In this document: piece after piece, positions 11,308-23,616 of the stretch
Layout of the letters: every line of letters starts with the position of its first letter
How positions within the stretch are numbered: position 1 is the first letter of the stretch
Source: Antilocapra americana
Taxonomy: Eukaryota; Chordata; Mammalia; Artiodactyla; Antilocapridae
Assembly: GCA_007570785.1 (NCBI GenBank)
Contig: ML661885.1
Coordinates: 18,355,119-18,419,118, forward strand
Direction: 5' to 3'
Length of the DNA stretch: 64,000 nucleotides
The notes under the pieces: generated by a model
Database searches by the model: none
Told to the model about the DNA's origin: nothing
The model's input: only the letters and a program-made list of their open reading frames with translations
Translations under genes and position numbers: made by a program

Positions 11308-11438
11308 GGTTGTTGTTTAGTCACTCAGTTATGTTTGACTTTTTGCATCTCCACTGGACTACAGCCTATCAGGCTGCTCTGCCCATGGGATTTCCCAGGC
11401 AAGAATCCTGGAGTGGGCTGTCATTTCCTTCTCGACAT
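11308..11438 (-). repeat. Partial Bov-tA SINE, minus strand
   Basis: The plus strand begins 'gttgttgtttagtcactcag', the reverse complement of the Bov-A tail, and stops near 'atttccttctcgacat', so the tRNA-like head is missing. Confidence 0.85.
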
Positions 11439-11844
11439 ATTCTTGGTAACTTGTACTTAACTCAGAGTCTGAGCTGCAGTCTTTGCAACTCCTCTTGCTC
11501 TTTTTCTTATCAAGTCACAAAGTATACCAATAGCACTTTTTTTTTTTAAGTAGTAACCAATCATCCCAGAAATATCATAGAAATGCTAGGGTATTTCTAG
11601 TATTTCAAAGGGCATTGCAAAAACCTTAAATATGATTTTCATTCTTTTCAAAATTAAAAAGTCAGGTATTTGCATGGGAAAATTATTGATAATCCAAGAA
11701 CACCCTATTATGTCTTTCAAAGGGGAGGCAGAGTAGTGCCTTCTCAAGATAGTCCAAGGATCAGAACAATTCAGGTTAGAATTATGCCAAACCTATGAAA
11801 GCCATGTGGCTTGGTTAATTACTCTATAGCCCAGACTAGGGGGC

Positions 11845-12064
11845 ATGCATGAGTGCTAAGTTGCTTTAGTTGTGTCCGACTTTTTGTGACCTCTGGACTG
11901 TAGCCTGCCAGACTCCTCTGTCCATGGGGATTCTCCAAGCCAGAATACTAGAGTGGATTGCCATGCTCTTCTCCAGGGGATCTTGCCAACCCAGGGATCG
12001 AACCCACATCTCTTAGGTATCCTGCATTGCAGATGGGTTCCTTACCACTAGTGCCACTTGGCAC
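11845..12064 (-). repeat. Bov-tA SINE, minus strand
   Basis: The plus-strand order is tail ('gttgtgtccgactttttgtg'), middle, then the 'ccaacccagggatcgaaccc' B-box complement and a diverged head near 12,060. Confidence 0.9.
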
Positions 12065-12132
12065 ACTCCCAAGGTGCTGCATTAAAATTTTTCAATGTCT
12101 TTCAAAGAATAAACATGTAAGCATGAAGATTA

Positions 12133-12255
12133 ATGGAGCGGGAAATGGTAACCCACTCCAGGCAAGTGTTCTGGCCTGGAGAAATGAAGAGCCTGGCAGG
12201 CTACAGTCCATGGTCCCAAAAGAGTCAGACACGACTGAGCAACTGAGCAATGAAG
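12133..12255 (+). repeat. Partial Bov-A SINE, 3' half
   Basis: Starts at 'gggaaatggtaacccactcc' and ends at 'gactgagcaactgagcaatg'; the tRNA-like head is absent. Confidence 0.85.
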
Positions 12256-15200
12256 GTTAAGCAGAGTCTTCTTCCTCTTACCACTTTGGGGTCAATGCCA
12301 CACGTCAGCCTGGATAAACCAGAACCCAGTGGGTCCAAAGAGCTCCTCATGATTTGGATGCTTACAGATTTTCAGTGGTAAGCCTATAGATCAAGAAAGC
12401 AAGTTGCAGCAAAAAGTGAAACAGTTTCAAGCTTCAAAAGGAATTCTGAGTAAAGGGATCTTGAGCTGGAGGTGCTCTAGAAATCTGACCAAATTCAATA
12501 GCTAAATATCTGACATCAAGTTCAATAAGCTGGAAACTGTGAACTGACTTGAATAGTGACTATTCTCCCCAGCTCCACCCACCCTCATGGGATTCTACTG
12601 GAATTTAGACACAGAGAACATTGAAATAAAAATCCAGAAAAGAAGATAAATATATGACATGAAATGATCCATCCTAATTGCAGTTTATGTCAGTGCTGGG
12701 TAAGAGTTCTGACTTCCTGAAGGTTATCCAAACCAAATTCTGGACCCTTGGAGAGTGTTCTCCTGTATTTATTGTTCTGTAATTTCACCTGCCATTTCCT
12801 AGTGTCCTTTGTGCTTAGGAAATATTTTGTGTGTGTCTCTTTTTTGCAGCATAGCTGCTGGTTTCAGTGAAAAATGGATGGTGGAGTATTTATTCACACA
12901 CAGAGTTTTCCTTTCCTTTTTGCATTCTTTAAAAATAAAACCTTATAGCTTCATCCCCCTAGGTAGTGATAGAAGTCAGGCAGAAATTATTTAAAGGAAA
13001 AAAATGAGATTAATATTTTAGTTTGAATGTCAAAAGCAGAGGGAACTTGGGCAGTGTAAAAGGGTCATGAATTCACAGGCAATATTATCTGTAGTGTTTT
13101 TTCTTTATATATAACTGTAAAAAATTATTTAAAATCTACTGTTTAATTTGAAATAAATATGTAACTAAAACTAAGTTGTTTTTTGAAAGTTAAAATTTAT
13201 CCATTAGCTCTTTTCACTTTCTTTGTCTTTTATTCATTTCACCACTTTTTTGAAATCTCATTCCATAAGCATGTTTTATTAATGCTCTATTAATAAGCAT
13301 TCACTTAAAACATGACTGATTAAAAAGTAGACCTGATTTTAAGTAAGTGTTCTGAAAATGTTTCATTTATTGAATTCATTGAGGTTTAAGTTCTAATTTG
13401 TATTGCTAGAGGGTAAATTACAGATACTTATGCTTGTTTTATCATTATAATGAAACCAGTACTCATATTTGCAATACTAATTAAAATTCGGCTCTGACCC
13501 ACATAAATTCAGTCTTCCCCCCCAAACAGATTATTTTCAAATCTTTATACAAAGATTACTATATATGTGTGATAATGAAAATATCTATCTTTAGTGTAAC
13601 ATAATCAAGGTTAAGAGAAAGTAAAAATTAGGTTCAGACTTTTTAATACTGCAGGGTACATTTTTAGTACCCTACAGAGAGAATTAGTCACACGACTCCC
13701 ATTAACTTTAATGGAACTTGTATGGGCAAATCGTATGCTGAAATTCTTAGGAAGTGAGACGTCAGTAGAGTTTACTAGTTTCATTTTTCCTCTTCTGAAC
13801 TTCAGTTTTGACTACCTTAACTTTCTAATGGTCTGGAGGGAAGACATGTCAATAAAAATGATTAACATAAATGTTTTCCAAGTTTTATAAGACCACATTT
13901 TCTCTGCATTAAACCAGAAGTTAGAAATCTGCAAACAATGCTTCAATAGCATTTGAGTTTCAATTAGCAAGTAAATTTATCTGAATTAAAAACACCTTTC
14001 AGAGAGGAATATAATAGAATTTTTTGAACATGAATACTGTAGGATTATTTATCCCCCCGCACTTATTCACTTTTCACATTCCTTTCACATTACAATAGCA
14101 AAATCAAAATTTTTAAAGTAATTTCAGTTTAATAAATGTGAAATTAAGTATCTTTGTATTATTACATGTAAGTTTATATTTGAAATGAAATGTATTTGGA
14201 ATTTTACATATTATTCTTATTAAATTATTTAACACACTTAGGTACTGATAAAAAAGAAACACATGGACAGTTAAAAAGCATCTTCATGAAAAGCAAAAGG
14301 AACCTAAATGTTCTTCACCAGCAACACCTTCCCACAATGACGGATTCAATCTCCTGACCATGTGGTGAAGTTATGATCAGCTAGCAAACCCACTCAAAAG
14401 ACTTTAGTATAATATTAAATTTATATTTACCATACAAAATAAAAAAGACAAACAAAGATTTCTTAATGTCCACTTATTCCAGATGTTCATAGCACTATAA
14501 AATCTGGAAACAACTAGATATCTCTCAACTCTCTCTTTCTTCCTCAAATAGATCTATCTGTATTTAAAATATTCTAGAAATTCACCATTTAAAACATTAA
14601 CTTTAAAAAGTTTTTAAGAGAACCCTTACTATAAGCTGTAAGAATCTTTTTTTCTTTTTATCCTATTTGGGTATCCAAATGACAAAAGATGGATTTATCA
14701 GACCAAAATAACCTTGTTTAATCAGGAATAAAAAGGAGACATTAATGAAAGCACAGATAACTAACATATAAATAATTTCACCTTGGATTAAAGTTTCAGA
14801 ATAAAAAAAAAAAGATCTGTCAAATGCAATCTATTACATAAGTGAAGTTTCCTGTAAAAATATTACTTGGTTTTCATACAAACCCTTGAAACATGCATGC
14901 CATCAGTGACCATTAGTGCCACAAGAAATATTAGCCATCCAGTCTACTCCATCATTTTAAAGGTAAAGAAATTGATCCTGCAAGAGGTAAATGATAATCG
15001 TAAGGCCTCTCAACTACTTTGTTGCATGGAAAAGTAGAATGCAAATATCGATTCCTCATGCATTCATTGAGCAAGTTTTTATTGAATCCCTACCATGGCC
15101 TTACACAGTTGTAGGAAATGGATTCAAGTGATGAAAGGAACATACAAGATCCTAGCCATCATGGATCCAATATTCTAAATAGGGAGATCAAACAAAGAAG

Positions 15201-15347
15201 GAAATAAACAAAGAAAAAAGACAATTTTAGATTGTGGATAATATGCAAAAAGCCTCGGTATGATTTTTACCAACTGAGCTATTTGCTAAGATTTCTCTTC
15301 TCAACTCCTTTGATAGCTTCTTTACTCTCCTTATGGTTAAAACAAAG
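12256..15347. other. AT-rich sequence with possible ancient repeat remnants
   Basis: No gene or recent repeat visible. About 14,925-15,040 resembles a minus-strand MIR, and about 15,060-15,200 has the pattern of an ancient mammalian repeat starting 'cattcattgagcaagttttt'. Both are low-confidence. Confidence 0.4.
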
Positions 15348-15505
15348 GGAATTCCATGGTGGTCCAGTGGTTAGGACTACACACTTTCACTGCAGAGGGC
15401 GTTAAGTGCAGTCCTTGGTCCAGTCCAGTTTCTGTTTGGGGAACTAGGATCTCATGGGCTGAGCAATGTGGACAAAAGAAAAAAAAGAGAGAGAGAGAGA
15501 GATTT
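15348..15505 (+). repeat. CHR-2-like tRNA-derived SINE with (GA)n tail
   Basis: The head 'gggaattccatggtggtcca' and the 'cactgcagagggcgttaag' block match the CHR-2-type cetartiodactyl SINE. A (GA)n run at about 15,486-15,502 follows an A-rich stretch. Confidence 0.75.
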
Positions 15506-16299
15506 ATCAGTAGATTTGCCTTTTAACCGTCCCTCATTAGTCAGTTCCCTCAAAAGGCATCCACATAGCCATAAAACACATCAATATTTGCCTTGCTTGA
15601 TTCCATTCATATAACGTGTTCATGAGCTAGCAAAGATGTTCACTTTCACTGGAGTTTTTAAGTATCTGAATTGCAGTTTTTGGTCTTTTGAGTTTGTCCC
15701 TATGTCATAGGAGAAGTTCAAAGACTGAAAACCCAAGACCAGGTGGTAAAAATACTTTCAGAAAATGTGTGTAGTTAAGGATTCTCTTGCAGATCAAAAT
15801 AGTTATTCCTTTATGGTTATTTCTCATTCCATGTGATTTTTCTGCGTTAGAGAACAAAAAAGAGTTTGAAAGATGAGGTGGGGTGTGAATCTGGCTGCTT
15901 GTAATTCTAATAAATTACACTGACTGTCTTGTCTTCAATGTCAGACAGTAAAACTGTTTCCCCTAACTAGCAAAAGGGATGCTCAGTGCTTTTGCCTTTC
16001 ATTTTTTCTTAATGCATAATTTATGTATGGCCCATTTATTAATAACCATGAAGTGTTGTACCTAGAAACCTGCTCACAAAAGAACAGAATATATAGAATC
16101 AAAATGAACATTTCATAAGGCAGATAGTATTTTTATACTAAAAAAAAATCTTGCCCTAGCTAATTCTTTCTGAGAAGGTTGGATAAAATCCAACAGATTT
16201 TACTCAATTATTAATATAACCATACTTATCATATTAAACAAGAATTTTAACTATTTTCTGATAAATCTCAAGGGAAATAAAATATTTTTATCATGACAT
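15506..16299. other. Unassigned AT-rich sequence
   Basis: No gene or repeat recognised. Confidence 0.45.
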
Positions 16300-16307
16300 A
16301 TTCTACC

Positions 16308-16523
16308 AGGGCTTCCTGGTGGCTCAGTGGTAAAGAATCCACCTGCCAATGCAGGAGACACGGGTTCGATCCCTGGGTCAGGAAGATCCCCTTGGAGAAG
16401 GAAATAGCAACCCACTCCAATTTCCTCCAGCCTGAGAAATCTCATGGACAGAGGAGCTTGGCAGGCTACAGTCCATGGGGTTGCAAAGAGATGGACAGGA
16501 CTTAGCAACTAAATAACAGCAAG
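16308..16523 (+). repeat. Bov-tA SINE with target duplications
   Basis: A full-length element from 'agggcttcctggtggctcag' to 'taaataacagcaag'. ATTCTACC is present on both sides (16,300-16,307 and 16,524-16,531) and is the likely target-site duplication. Confidence 0.92.
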
Positions 16524-16654
16524 ATTCTACCTAGAAGAGAAAATATTTCGATAAGGCACCATTTCTGTGCATTCCTTCAAAGCAGACCAACTTTGTTATT
16601 CACCTGGCATTTATATTCCTCACCTAACACGAATGATACATTGTATTTTAATTA

Positions 16655-16865
16655 TAATAAAATCTATAACAGCTAATATTTATGAAGTATAATAATATTT
16701 GTGAGGCAACAATCTTATAAGCTAGGTAGTATTATCATTTCATGTTATCAATAAGGAGAGATTAAATATTTTGCCCAATGTCACTCAGTTGATGAGAGGA
16801 AGAACCAAGCATTTGAACTCAAGCATCTAAATCTTAAGCTTATCTTCTTAATCATTAATTTTACT
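16655..16865 (-). repeat. MIR SINE, minus strand
   Basis: Matches the reversed MIR consensus: 'gctaggtagtattatcattt', then 'ggagagattaaatattttgc', and a 'ccaatgtcactcagttgatg' block equivalent to the conserved core. The end near 16,860 is ragged. Confidence 0.7.
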
Positions 16866-17019
16866 ACTTCCCATGATCTGTTTAGAGTAGACATTCAAAA
16901 ATGCATTAAATTAAATTGAAATCTCAATAGATTTTGCCTTTGTGACACAAAGCCATTAAGAAGATTAAGTGTCTAAATAAATATCTAGTTCATTGAATAA
17001 TGCTATGTATGCTAAATAT

Positions 17020-17188
17020 TCTAGACCTTGTAGAAGTCTAGAACCAAAAAGGATTTTATCAATCATTCCAGTCCAAGCCCCTCCATTTTTATGTGTGAAC
17101 TCAATCCCTTATGGGTCCAGAGAGGTATAACAGGTTACTGAATGCCATACAAGGCCAAATTTCCTAATTTACAGGCAAGAATATTTGA
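17020..17188. other. Possible ancient repeat
   Basis: The stretch resembles the conserved part of MIR- or L2-type repeats around 'agtccaagcccctccatttt' and 'cagagaggtataacaggtta', but the match is too patchy to name. Confidence 0.3.
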
Positions 17189-17402
17189 AATGGGCTTTCC
17201 AGGTGGCACTAGTGGGAAAGAATCCACCTGCCCATGAAGGAAGTGCAAGAGGTTTGATCCCTGGGTTGGGAAGATCCCCTGGAGTAGGCAATGGTAACCC
17301 GTTCCAGTATTCTTGCCTGGGAAAATTCCATAGACAGAAGAGTCTGGTGGGCTATCATTCATGGGTCTGCAAAGAGTTGGAGACAACTGACCTTGAGCAC
17401 AG
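17189..17402 (+). repeat. Bov-tA SINE
   Basis: Runs from 'gggctttccaggtggcacta' to 'gacaactgaccttgagcaca'. It is moderately diverged. Confidence 0.88.
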
Positions 17403-17504
17403 TATATGAACTACACCCTACTGTTTTCATTTTTGGTCATTTATTTATTTGCAAATTAATTGCTCATACCTAGATTGTTAGCTTTACATAGTAAAGCTAT
17501 GTAT

Positions 17505-17645
17505 GGCAGACAGACTCAAAGATTCTGGTATTGGAGTGGGCTGCCATGCCCTCCTCCATGAAATCTTCCTGACCCAAGGATTGAACCTGTCTCTCTTACA
17601 TTGGCAGGCACGTTCTTTACCACTGGCACCACCTGGGAAGTCCCA
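17505..17645 (-). repeat. Bov-tA SINE, 5' half, minus strand
   Basis: The plus strand ends at 'accacctgggaagtccc', the complement of the Bov-tA head. The 3' half is missing or diverged. Confidence 0.85.
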
Positions 17646-17649
17646 TATT

Positions 17650-18215
17650 ACCTCTACCTCTTGATGTCCATGGCCTTGTGGGACTCCTTTTCCTTGAGTA
17701 TGGATGAGATGAGTGACTTGCTATTAATCAATAGAATATGACAAAGGTGAAGGAATATGCATAATTGCATATATGTGATTATGCTTGTAAGATCACAGCT
17801 CCCATTTTGCAGGAGTCTCTCTTGGTCTTTCTGGCTTTGATGAAACAAGCAGCCATGTAGGAAGGCTCATGTGGTAAGAAATTGAGAGTGGCTTCTAGGA
17901 ATTGAGATGAGCTTGCAACCAATAACCTGCAAGGACATCCAACTGACAGCCAGCAGGAAAATAAGGCCCTCAGTCCTACAACTGAGGAAATGAATTATGG
18001 CAGTGACCAAAACTAAGTGAATTTGCAAATGGATCCTTCTCTGGTTGAATATTTAGATGAGAACTCCATCTTGAATACAGCCTTGTTTTTAGAGAACACA
18101 GCTAATCTGTGTTTAGACTCCTGATTCACAGAAATTTTCAGGTAACAAATATCTATTGTTTTAAGCCACTACTTTAAGGCAATTTCTTACACAACAATAA
18201 AAATTAACATACATA
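17650..18215 (+). mobile_element. MLT1-type LTR (ERVL-MaLR), solo
   Basis: The 3' part carries the typical MaLR LTR end, 'tattgttttaagccactac' and then 'caatttcttacacaacaata'. The middle has 'aagcagccatgtaggaagg'. No internal retroviral sequence is visible, so this is a solo non-coding LTR that lost its body long ago. Confidence 0.72.
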
Positions 18216-18539
18216 GTCACCCTTATAATGACAAGTCCCTGACACTAAATTTAGAAGTTTAGGTAAGGTTTAGTTACTTTTTATGTAAAAGGAGGACTCC
18301 AATATATGTGTTAAATGAAAGAGTGATAAAATATCTTTCGTATAACATCAACAAGGAAGAAGTGACACATGATTATGTATTAATATGATTGCAACTTTAA
18401 AAAAAGTTTATTATCTGACAATTCCATTTTTTCTTTTATTTGTGTGTATGTAGAGATAGTGTTGCAGTGAAAAATAGCTCTGGTTGGAATCTCAAGATTA
18501 GAAGTTACTTCTCCTCTAGAAATTTTCTTTTTGCATGTG
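18216..18539. other. Unassigned sequence
   Basis: No gene or repeat recognised. Confidence 0.4.
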
Positions 18540-18860
18540 ATTTTAAAATTTTTTTATTTCTTTATTTGTGGATAATTGCTTTAAAATGTCGTGGTGGTTT
18601 CTGCAGTACAATAATATGAATCAGTCATAATGATATAGATCCCCTCTCTCCCTTCTCACATCTCACCCCTCTAGGTCATCACAGAGCACCAGGCTGGCCT
18701 CCCAGTGTTATTTAGCAACTTCCCACTAGTTATCTATTTTACACATGATAGTGTATATATGTCAACGCTACTTTCTCAATTAGTCCTATCTATCCCCTCC
18801 CTCAGTAATGTTAGTTCTCTACCTATGTGGTATGTATGATACTATTATAGTTCCTCTTGT
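18540..18860 (-). mobile_element. L1 LINE 3' UTR, minus strand
   Basis: The plus strand reads as the reversed ruminant L1 3' UTR: 'gtggataattgctttaaaat', 'aatatgaatcagtcataatg', then pyrimidine-rich blocks and 'gttatctattttacacatga'. Confidence 0.85.
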
Positions 18861-19089
18861 TACTTCAGGATCAGTGCTGTAAAGAATTCATCTGTTAGCT
18901 TTTTAACAATCATTTCTGTGTTTAAATTCATTAAAAGAACTGCTTTTGACTATGTTTTCCTTTTTAAAAACTTTAAATCACACTTGAATGCATGTAACTT
19001 ATCTCAGTTATTCAGGTATTCTATAATGTTTTCAAACACCAACCAGCTATGAAAAATATATATATATATTTGAGTGTTTATAAAAATGC

Positions 19090-19175
19090 TAGCTTATTTT
19101 TTAATTGAAGGATAATTGCTTTACAGAATTTTGTTGTTTTCTGTCAAACATTGACAAGAATCAGCCATTTAATGT
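19090..19175 (-). mobile_element. Short L1 3' UTR fragment, minus strand
   Basis: Contains 'attgaaggataattgcttta' and 'ttttgttgttttctgtcaaa', the reversed terminal part of the ruminant L1 3' UTR. It lies about 230 bp from the previous L1 piece; a separate insertion or a split copy is possible. Confidence 0.8.
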
Positions 19176-19524
19176 GACTATCTGTAAAACTAAGATAAAA
19201 TGGCACCATTTCCACAGTTACTATTTGACCATAACATTACTAGGATTATCGCAAAGGAAGTTAAATATAGTGGCCATCAGAACAATCCTGAACTTAAAAA
19301 GCCTTCGTTTTGTACACTTAAATTTCTCAGGTTATTTTGCTTTCAGACATATAACATGGCTAATAAAAATAAAAAAGAATCTCACCTATATTAAGTAAAT
19401 TTAAAATCACACAGTTTGCATCATTTTATAAATAAAGATATTGAAGTTCACAGAAAGAACCAAAAATGATGAGTGACAGAACAGCACTGGAAATTTCTTC
19501 TCCTAAAACTAATGAATGAGAACA

Positions 19525-19550
19525 TGTGTGTGTGTGTGTGTGTGTGTGTG
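19525..19550. repeat. (TG)n microsatellite
   Basis: A pure TG run adjoining a SINE tail. Confidence 0.95.
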
Positions 19551-19551
19551 G

Positions 19552-19668
19552 GCACACTCGGTCACTAAGTCATGTCTGACTCGTTGCAACCCCATGGACT
19601 GTAGCCTGCCAGGCTCCTCTGTCCATGGGACTTTTTAGGCAAGACTACTATAGTGGTTTGCCATGAGC
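19552..19668 (-). repeat. Partial Bov-tA SINE, minus strand
   Basis: The plus strand carries 'actaagtcatgtctgactcg' and 'gactgtagcctgccaggctc', the complement of the Bov-A 3' half. The head is missing. Confidence 0.88.
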
Positions 19669-19669
19669 A

Positions 19670-22364
19670 AGGACTTCTAATTTTTTATACACTTATCAAA
19701 ATTAGTAACTGAAACAGTCACAAAAGTAAAATATACCAGTTATGTGTCCCTGTCTTCTCTTAGAGTATAAGGACCTAAATATAGAACCCTTAACTTTTAT
19801 ATACAGATTTATGCTTTCAGATGCATTCTGAATACCAGGAAATGTTAATACAAGAGAATTTTAAGCAACAATTTCCCAAAAGAAAAAAAGTATCTTAAGA
19901 AATCATGGTTGTGGAGGAATAGGAATATCATGTCAATATAATGAATAATTTTTTAAAAGAGATAAACTTTTTTATTCATTGATAAATACTGGAATTTACT
20001 GTATTTACTGAATCTGAATCATTGCTTTCTGTGTTTTTGAAAGGCACTATCTATCATTCATTGTTCTAAACACATACAATGAAAGCCAGACTATGAAGCA
20101 CAATGAAATTTGAAAAAAAATAGATATTGAAAAATAAAAACTGATTACAGATTATTGGTAATGCATGAAAGACATTCAGAATTACTTATGAATAACGTAA
20201 ATTATGTATCAATTTAGTAATTCATAATCTCTCTAAAAGTTACATGTTCTGTATTAGATGAAATAGTAGAACTATGATAACTTAAAATAACTTTAGAAAG
20301 TCCAAACTAACCAAACACTGTCAAACTTTTATGTTTACCCACATTTAAAACTGAAAACCTGTTCATTTTAGGGGATTTTTTTACCTATTTCAAAACACAA
20401 TATTTTGTTTTTCTCACTCTACTTACAGGCAAAAGATCAAAAGTAGATAGAAAAAATAATATGATTATTTTAACCTAACTTTTGGAATACAAAAGCAATT
20501 AGGAAAACTGAAAATATTTCACTCTTACAAACAGTACTTTAAAAGAAGACCTCCTGAACCAATCTGTTTCAGAGGTAAACACTGGGGCATAAGTTAAAAC
20601 AGAAAAGTTTTTTAATTGAACAACTTAGGGGCTCTTAGCAACTTTTCTCTGTTGGAACGTGTGAACTTTGGAACTCTTTTTAGAGCCACATGGTTTTCAT
20701 ATTCAGCATGCCTGCATGCATATATATGTATAGATAATTGCTATGCCTTGTACCAAGGATATGAACTGTGTAAAATTACTGTAGGAAGTTGTAAATGATG
20801 TATGAAATGAGAAATCTTTGCCCACTGGCAGTACATAGATAGAACAGAGATAGTGACGCACAATCTCTTCTCTGTCATTTGTCATAGTATTCATCTTATA
20901 AAAGGCAGAACCTATCAATAAACCTGAGTGTCAAACATGCATGCTAAACAATATATTGTATTTTTCCTTTTTCAGGTCTTACCTCTTTCTTGAAAATCAC
21001 TTTACAAAAACCTCTGAGCCGAAAGAAAATGTAAGGAACTTCTATGTTAATGATTTGAATTACCCATCCAAAACATTAAAAGAAGAAATTCTAAATCTCA
21101 CTGTGTGGTTTACCTTTTTTAACCTTCTATGCAATGATGTTGAGTTTTCAGACTTGCCATCCAAAGTAAACCTTTCTATAAGGACATATAAAGAGGCTAT
21201 ATCTACAATATCTAACATGCAACCATTTAACATTTCAGAGAGCAGCACTGATATTTTCATCTTGTCTCCCAATACTTGAAAGACAATATTTCACCCTTCT
21301 GTTGACTAGAAGAAGCAAATGGAAGCAGCATCTTTCTGTGAAATCAATTTTCATATAAAGTTCTTGTGGCTAACTTCTTCCTTCATCTCACTGACGAATC
21401 CCCAAATCAAATATTTGACCAAATGATTGTGGCAATTAAACTGATACAGATTCAATGCCATCTTGTCAAAAAATATGCTTGTACCAGGAAAATTGAAATT
21501 TACTTTAAAAAGACTATTGTAAGTTGTCACATACTTTTAGATTACAGAATTTAAGTCTAGAAATTAAAATAAACTGCAAAGGATCCAAGGCTCCATCTAT
21601 ATATGAATTTAAAACCAACATGATCAAGTAAGATCAAAAAAAACACATGAAAGCATAAGCTAAACTATCTTTCTTGTTTTCAAGGAGTTGACAGTTTACT
21701 AATGTAAAGCTCAAAGGATGAGATGTGTTTTTCCATGACACCTGAATTTTATTTTTTATGAACACAGGAAGAAATTTAAATATTCACGCAATTGCCTCTT
21801 CCTCAAATGTTACTGTGTTCCCTCATGTACCATTTATGGTTTCATTTAAAACAAACCAAGAATATGCTTAGGCATTCAACTTTTTTACAGTATGTTATTT
21901 GATAATTCTTTCTGAAAATTGTAAAACAAATATTTCCTTACCGAGAGTTCATCTCTTCCTGGAATCACAACTGATTTTTCTTTTCCTTGATGGAGTTAGA
22001 AGCAAAATATCTGATTTTACTTCCCATCAGCCTACCTCATAGATGAATGTATTTCATTTTGCATATGAGTCACATAAAAATGATGTTATCATTTTTCACT
22101 GTAAATAAAGTCAAAGAACATAAGACAAAATAGTATCTACATTGGGCTTATTTTTTTAAGTAGAATGTAAATATTGTCTTATTACAACAAACACATAAAG
22201 AGTAGAAATTAAATACAAATCTTCAATCTCAAAAACAACCTTTCAACTGTTGATCCATTATTTAGATTATATTTAGAACCCATGCATTTCCACCACCACC
22301 TTTAAGGTTAATGTACTTATTATACTAATATTTTTTTTGTGCTCTCTTTCTCCTCCTTTCATTG
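19670..22364. other. AT-rich sequence with one unusual open frame
   Basis: No gene or young repeat recognised. A 112-codon plus-strand frame at 20,941-21,279 is discussed in the findings. Confidence 0.45.
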
Positions 22365-22396
22365 CAATTGTCCCATTTTGGTTGGTGGGACAATTG
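22365..22396. other. Perfect 11-bp stem hairpin
   Basis: Arms CAATTGTCCCA (22,365-22,375) and TGGGACAATTG (22,386-22,396) flank a 10-nt loop. Confidence 0.85.
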
Positions 22397-22477
22397 TCAC
22401 TTAGTTGCTACTACCTATTCAGCTCCTTGTCCAAGATTCAGTTCTTGTTACTTTCAACAGTTATTTAGTGGATAAAT

Positions 22478-22646
22478 CATATCCACCTCTTTTGTGACCC
22501 CGTGGACCGCAGCCCACCAGGCTTCCCTGTCCATACTGGAGTTGGTTGCCATTTCCTTCTCCAGGGGACCTTTCTGTCCCAGGGATCGAATCCTCATCTC
22601 CTGCACTGGTGGGCAGATTCATGACTGCTGAGCCACCAGGGAAGCC
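22478..22646 (-). repeat. Bov-tA SINE, minus strand
   Basis: The plus strand ends at 'gagccaccagggaagccc', the complement of the head. Similar sequences near 22,443 and 22,647 (around 'tgttact...cag') may be diverged target duplications. Confidence 0.88.
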
Positions 22647-22649
22647 CTG

Positions 22650-23407
22650 TTACTCTCATCAGCATATAAGAAACCTCTCTGTTTCTCTGTTCTCTTTCTT
22701 TCCTCTTTTCAAGTATGGATAAATACTGAAACTGGGGAGCCAGCATATCAACAACCGACTGCTGTCCAAGTCCTCTCTTGTGACATTTTCATTTTACACG
22801 GTTTAGGTGATCAAAAACACAAAATCTGGGAACATTCGGAGAGTACCACTTGGATGAACAATTAAAGAAACACTTGTTTACATCCATACGTCAGATCATT
22901 ATCCCCACCATCCACGCAGAGATGCTGTCACGTAGCATCAGCGACCACTTACTGTGTTTCTCAGGACAAAAAAACCATCCCCACTCCATCCACACCCAAC
23001 TGACAGCACAACACTGGGATTAATGAGTTAAATAGGAAAAAGTTTGAAGGCAAGAAAAACAGGGCCTCTTCTGATAGTGATCAGTTCCTCTGGGTTAAAA
23101 CAATCAGTAAAATCAGTCCAGTCTGATCCTATTCATTCTTAGGTAAGGGAAAGTATTTCAAACTAATTGTAGGAGTTGTACCATTGGATTATATGTTTTT
23201 GTTTTTTAAGTTCTCTTTGTGTGTATACAATAATATTGAAATCTGCACAGAACTTTATAAACTTACAATACACCCATGTGGACCTCTGGATCTGATACCT
23301 CTCCTATTAGGAAATACTCCTATGAGCTTCAGTTGACTCAATTCAGTTGAAACATTTAAATCCACATGGTGAGGATGAGACTTGAAGATAAGTCAAAATG
23401 CCCCATA
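22650..23407. other. Unassigned sequence
   Basis: No gene or repeat recognised. Confidence 0.45.
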
Positions 23408-23616
23408 ATTTGATGGCTCAGATGATAAAGTATCTGCCTGCAATGCAGGAGATCCAGTTTTGATCCCTGGTTTGGGAAGATCCCCTGGAGAAGGGAATGG
23501 CTACCCACTCCAGTATTCTTGCCTGGAGAATTCCATGGACAGAGAAGCCTGGAGGGCCACAGTTTACGGGGTCACAACGAGTCGGACAAAACTGAGCGAC
23601 TAACACTTTCACTTTC
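23408..23616 (+). repeat. Bov-tA SINE
   Basis: The head is diverged; the body ('ggtttgggaagatcccctgg') and tail ('gagcgactaacactttcact') match well. Confidence 0.9.
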
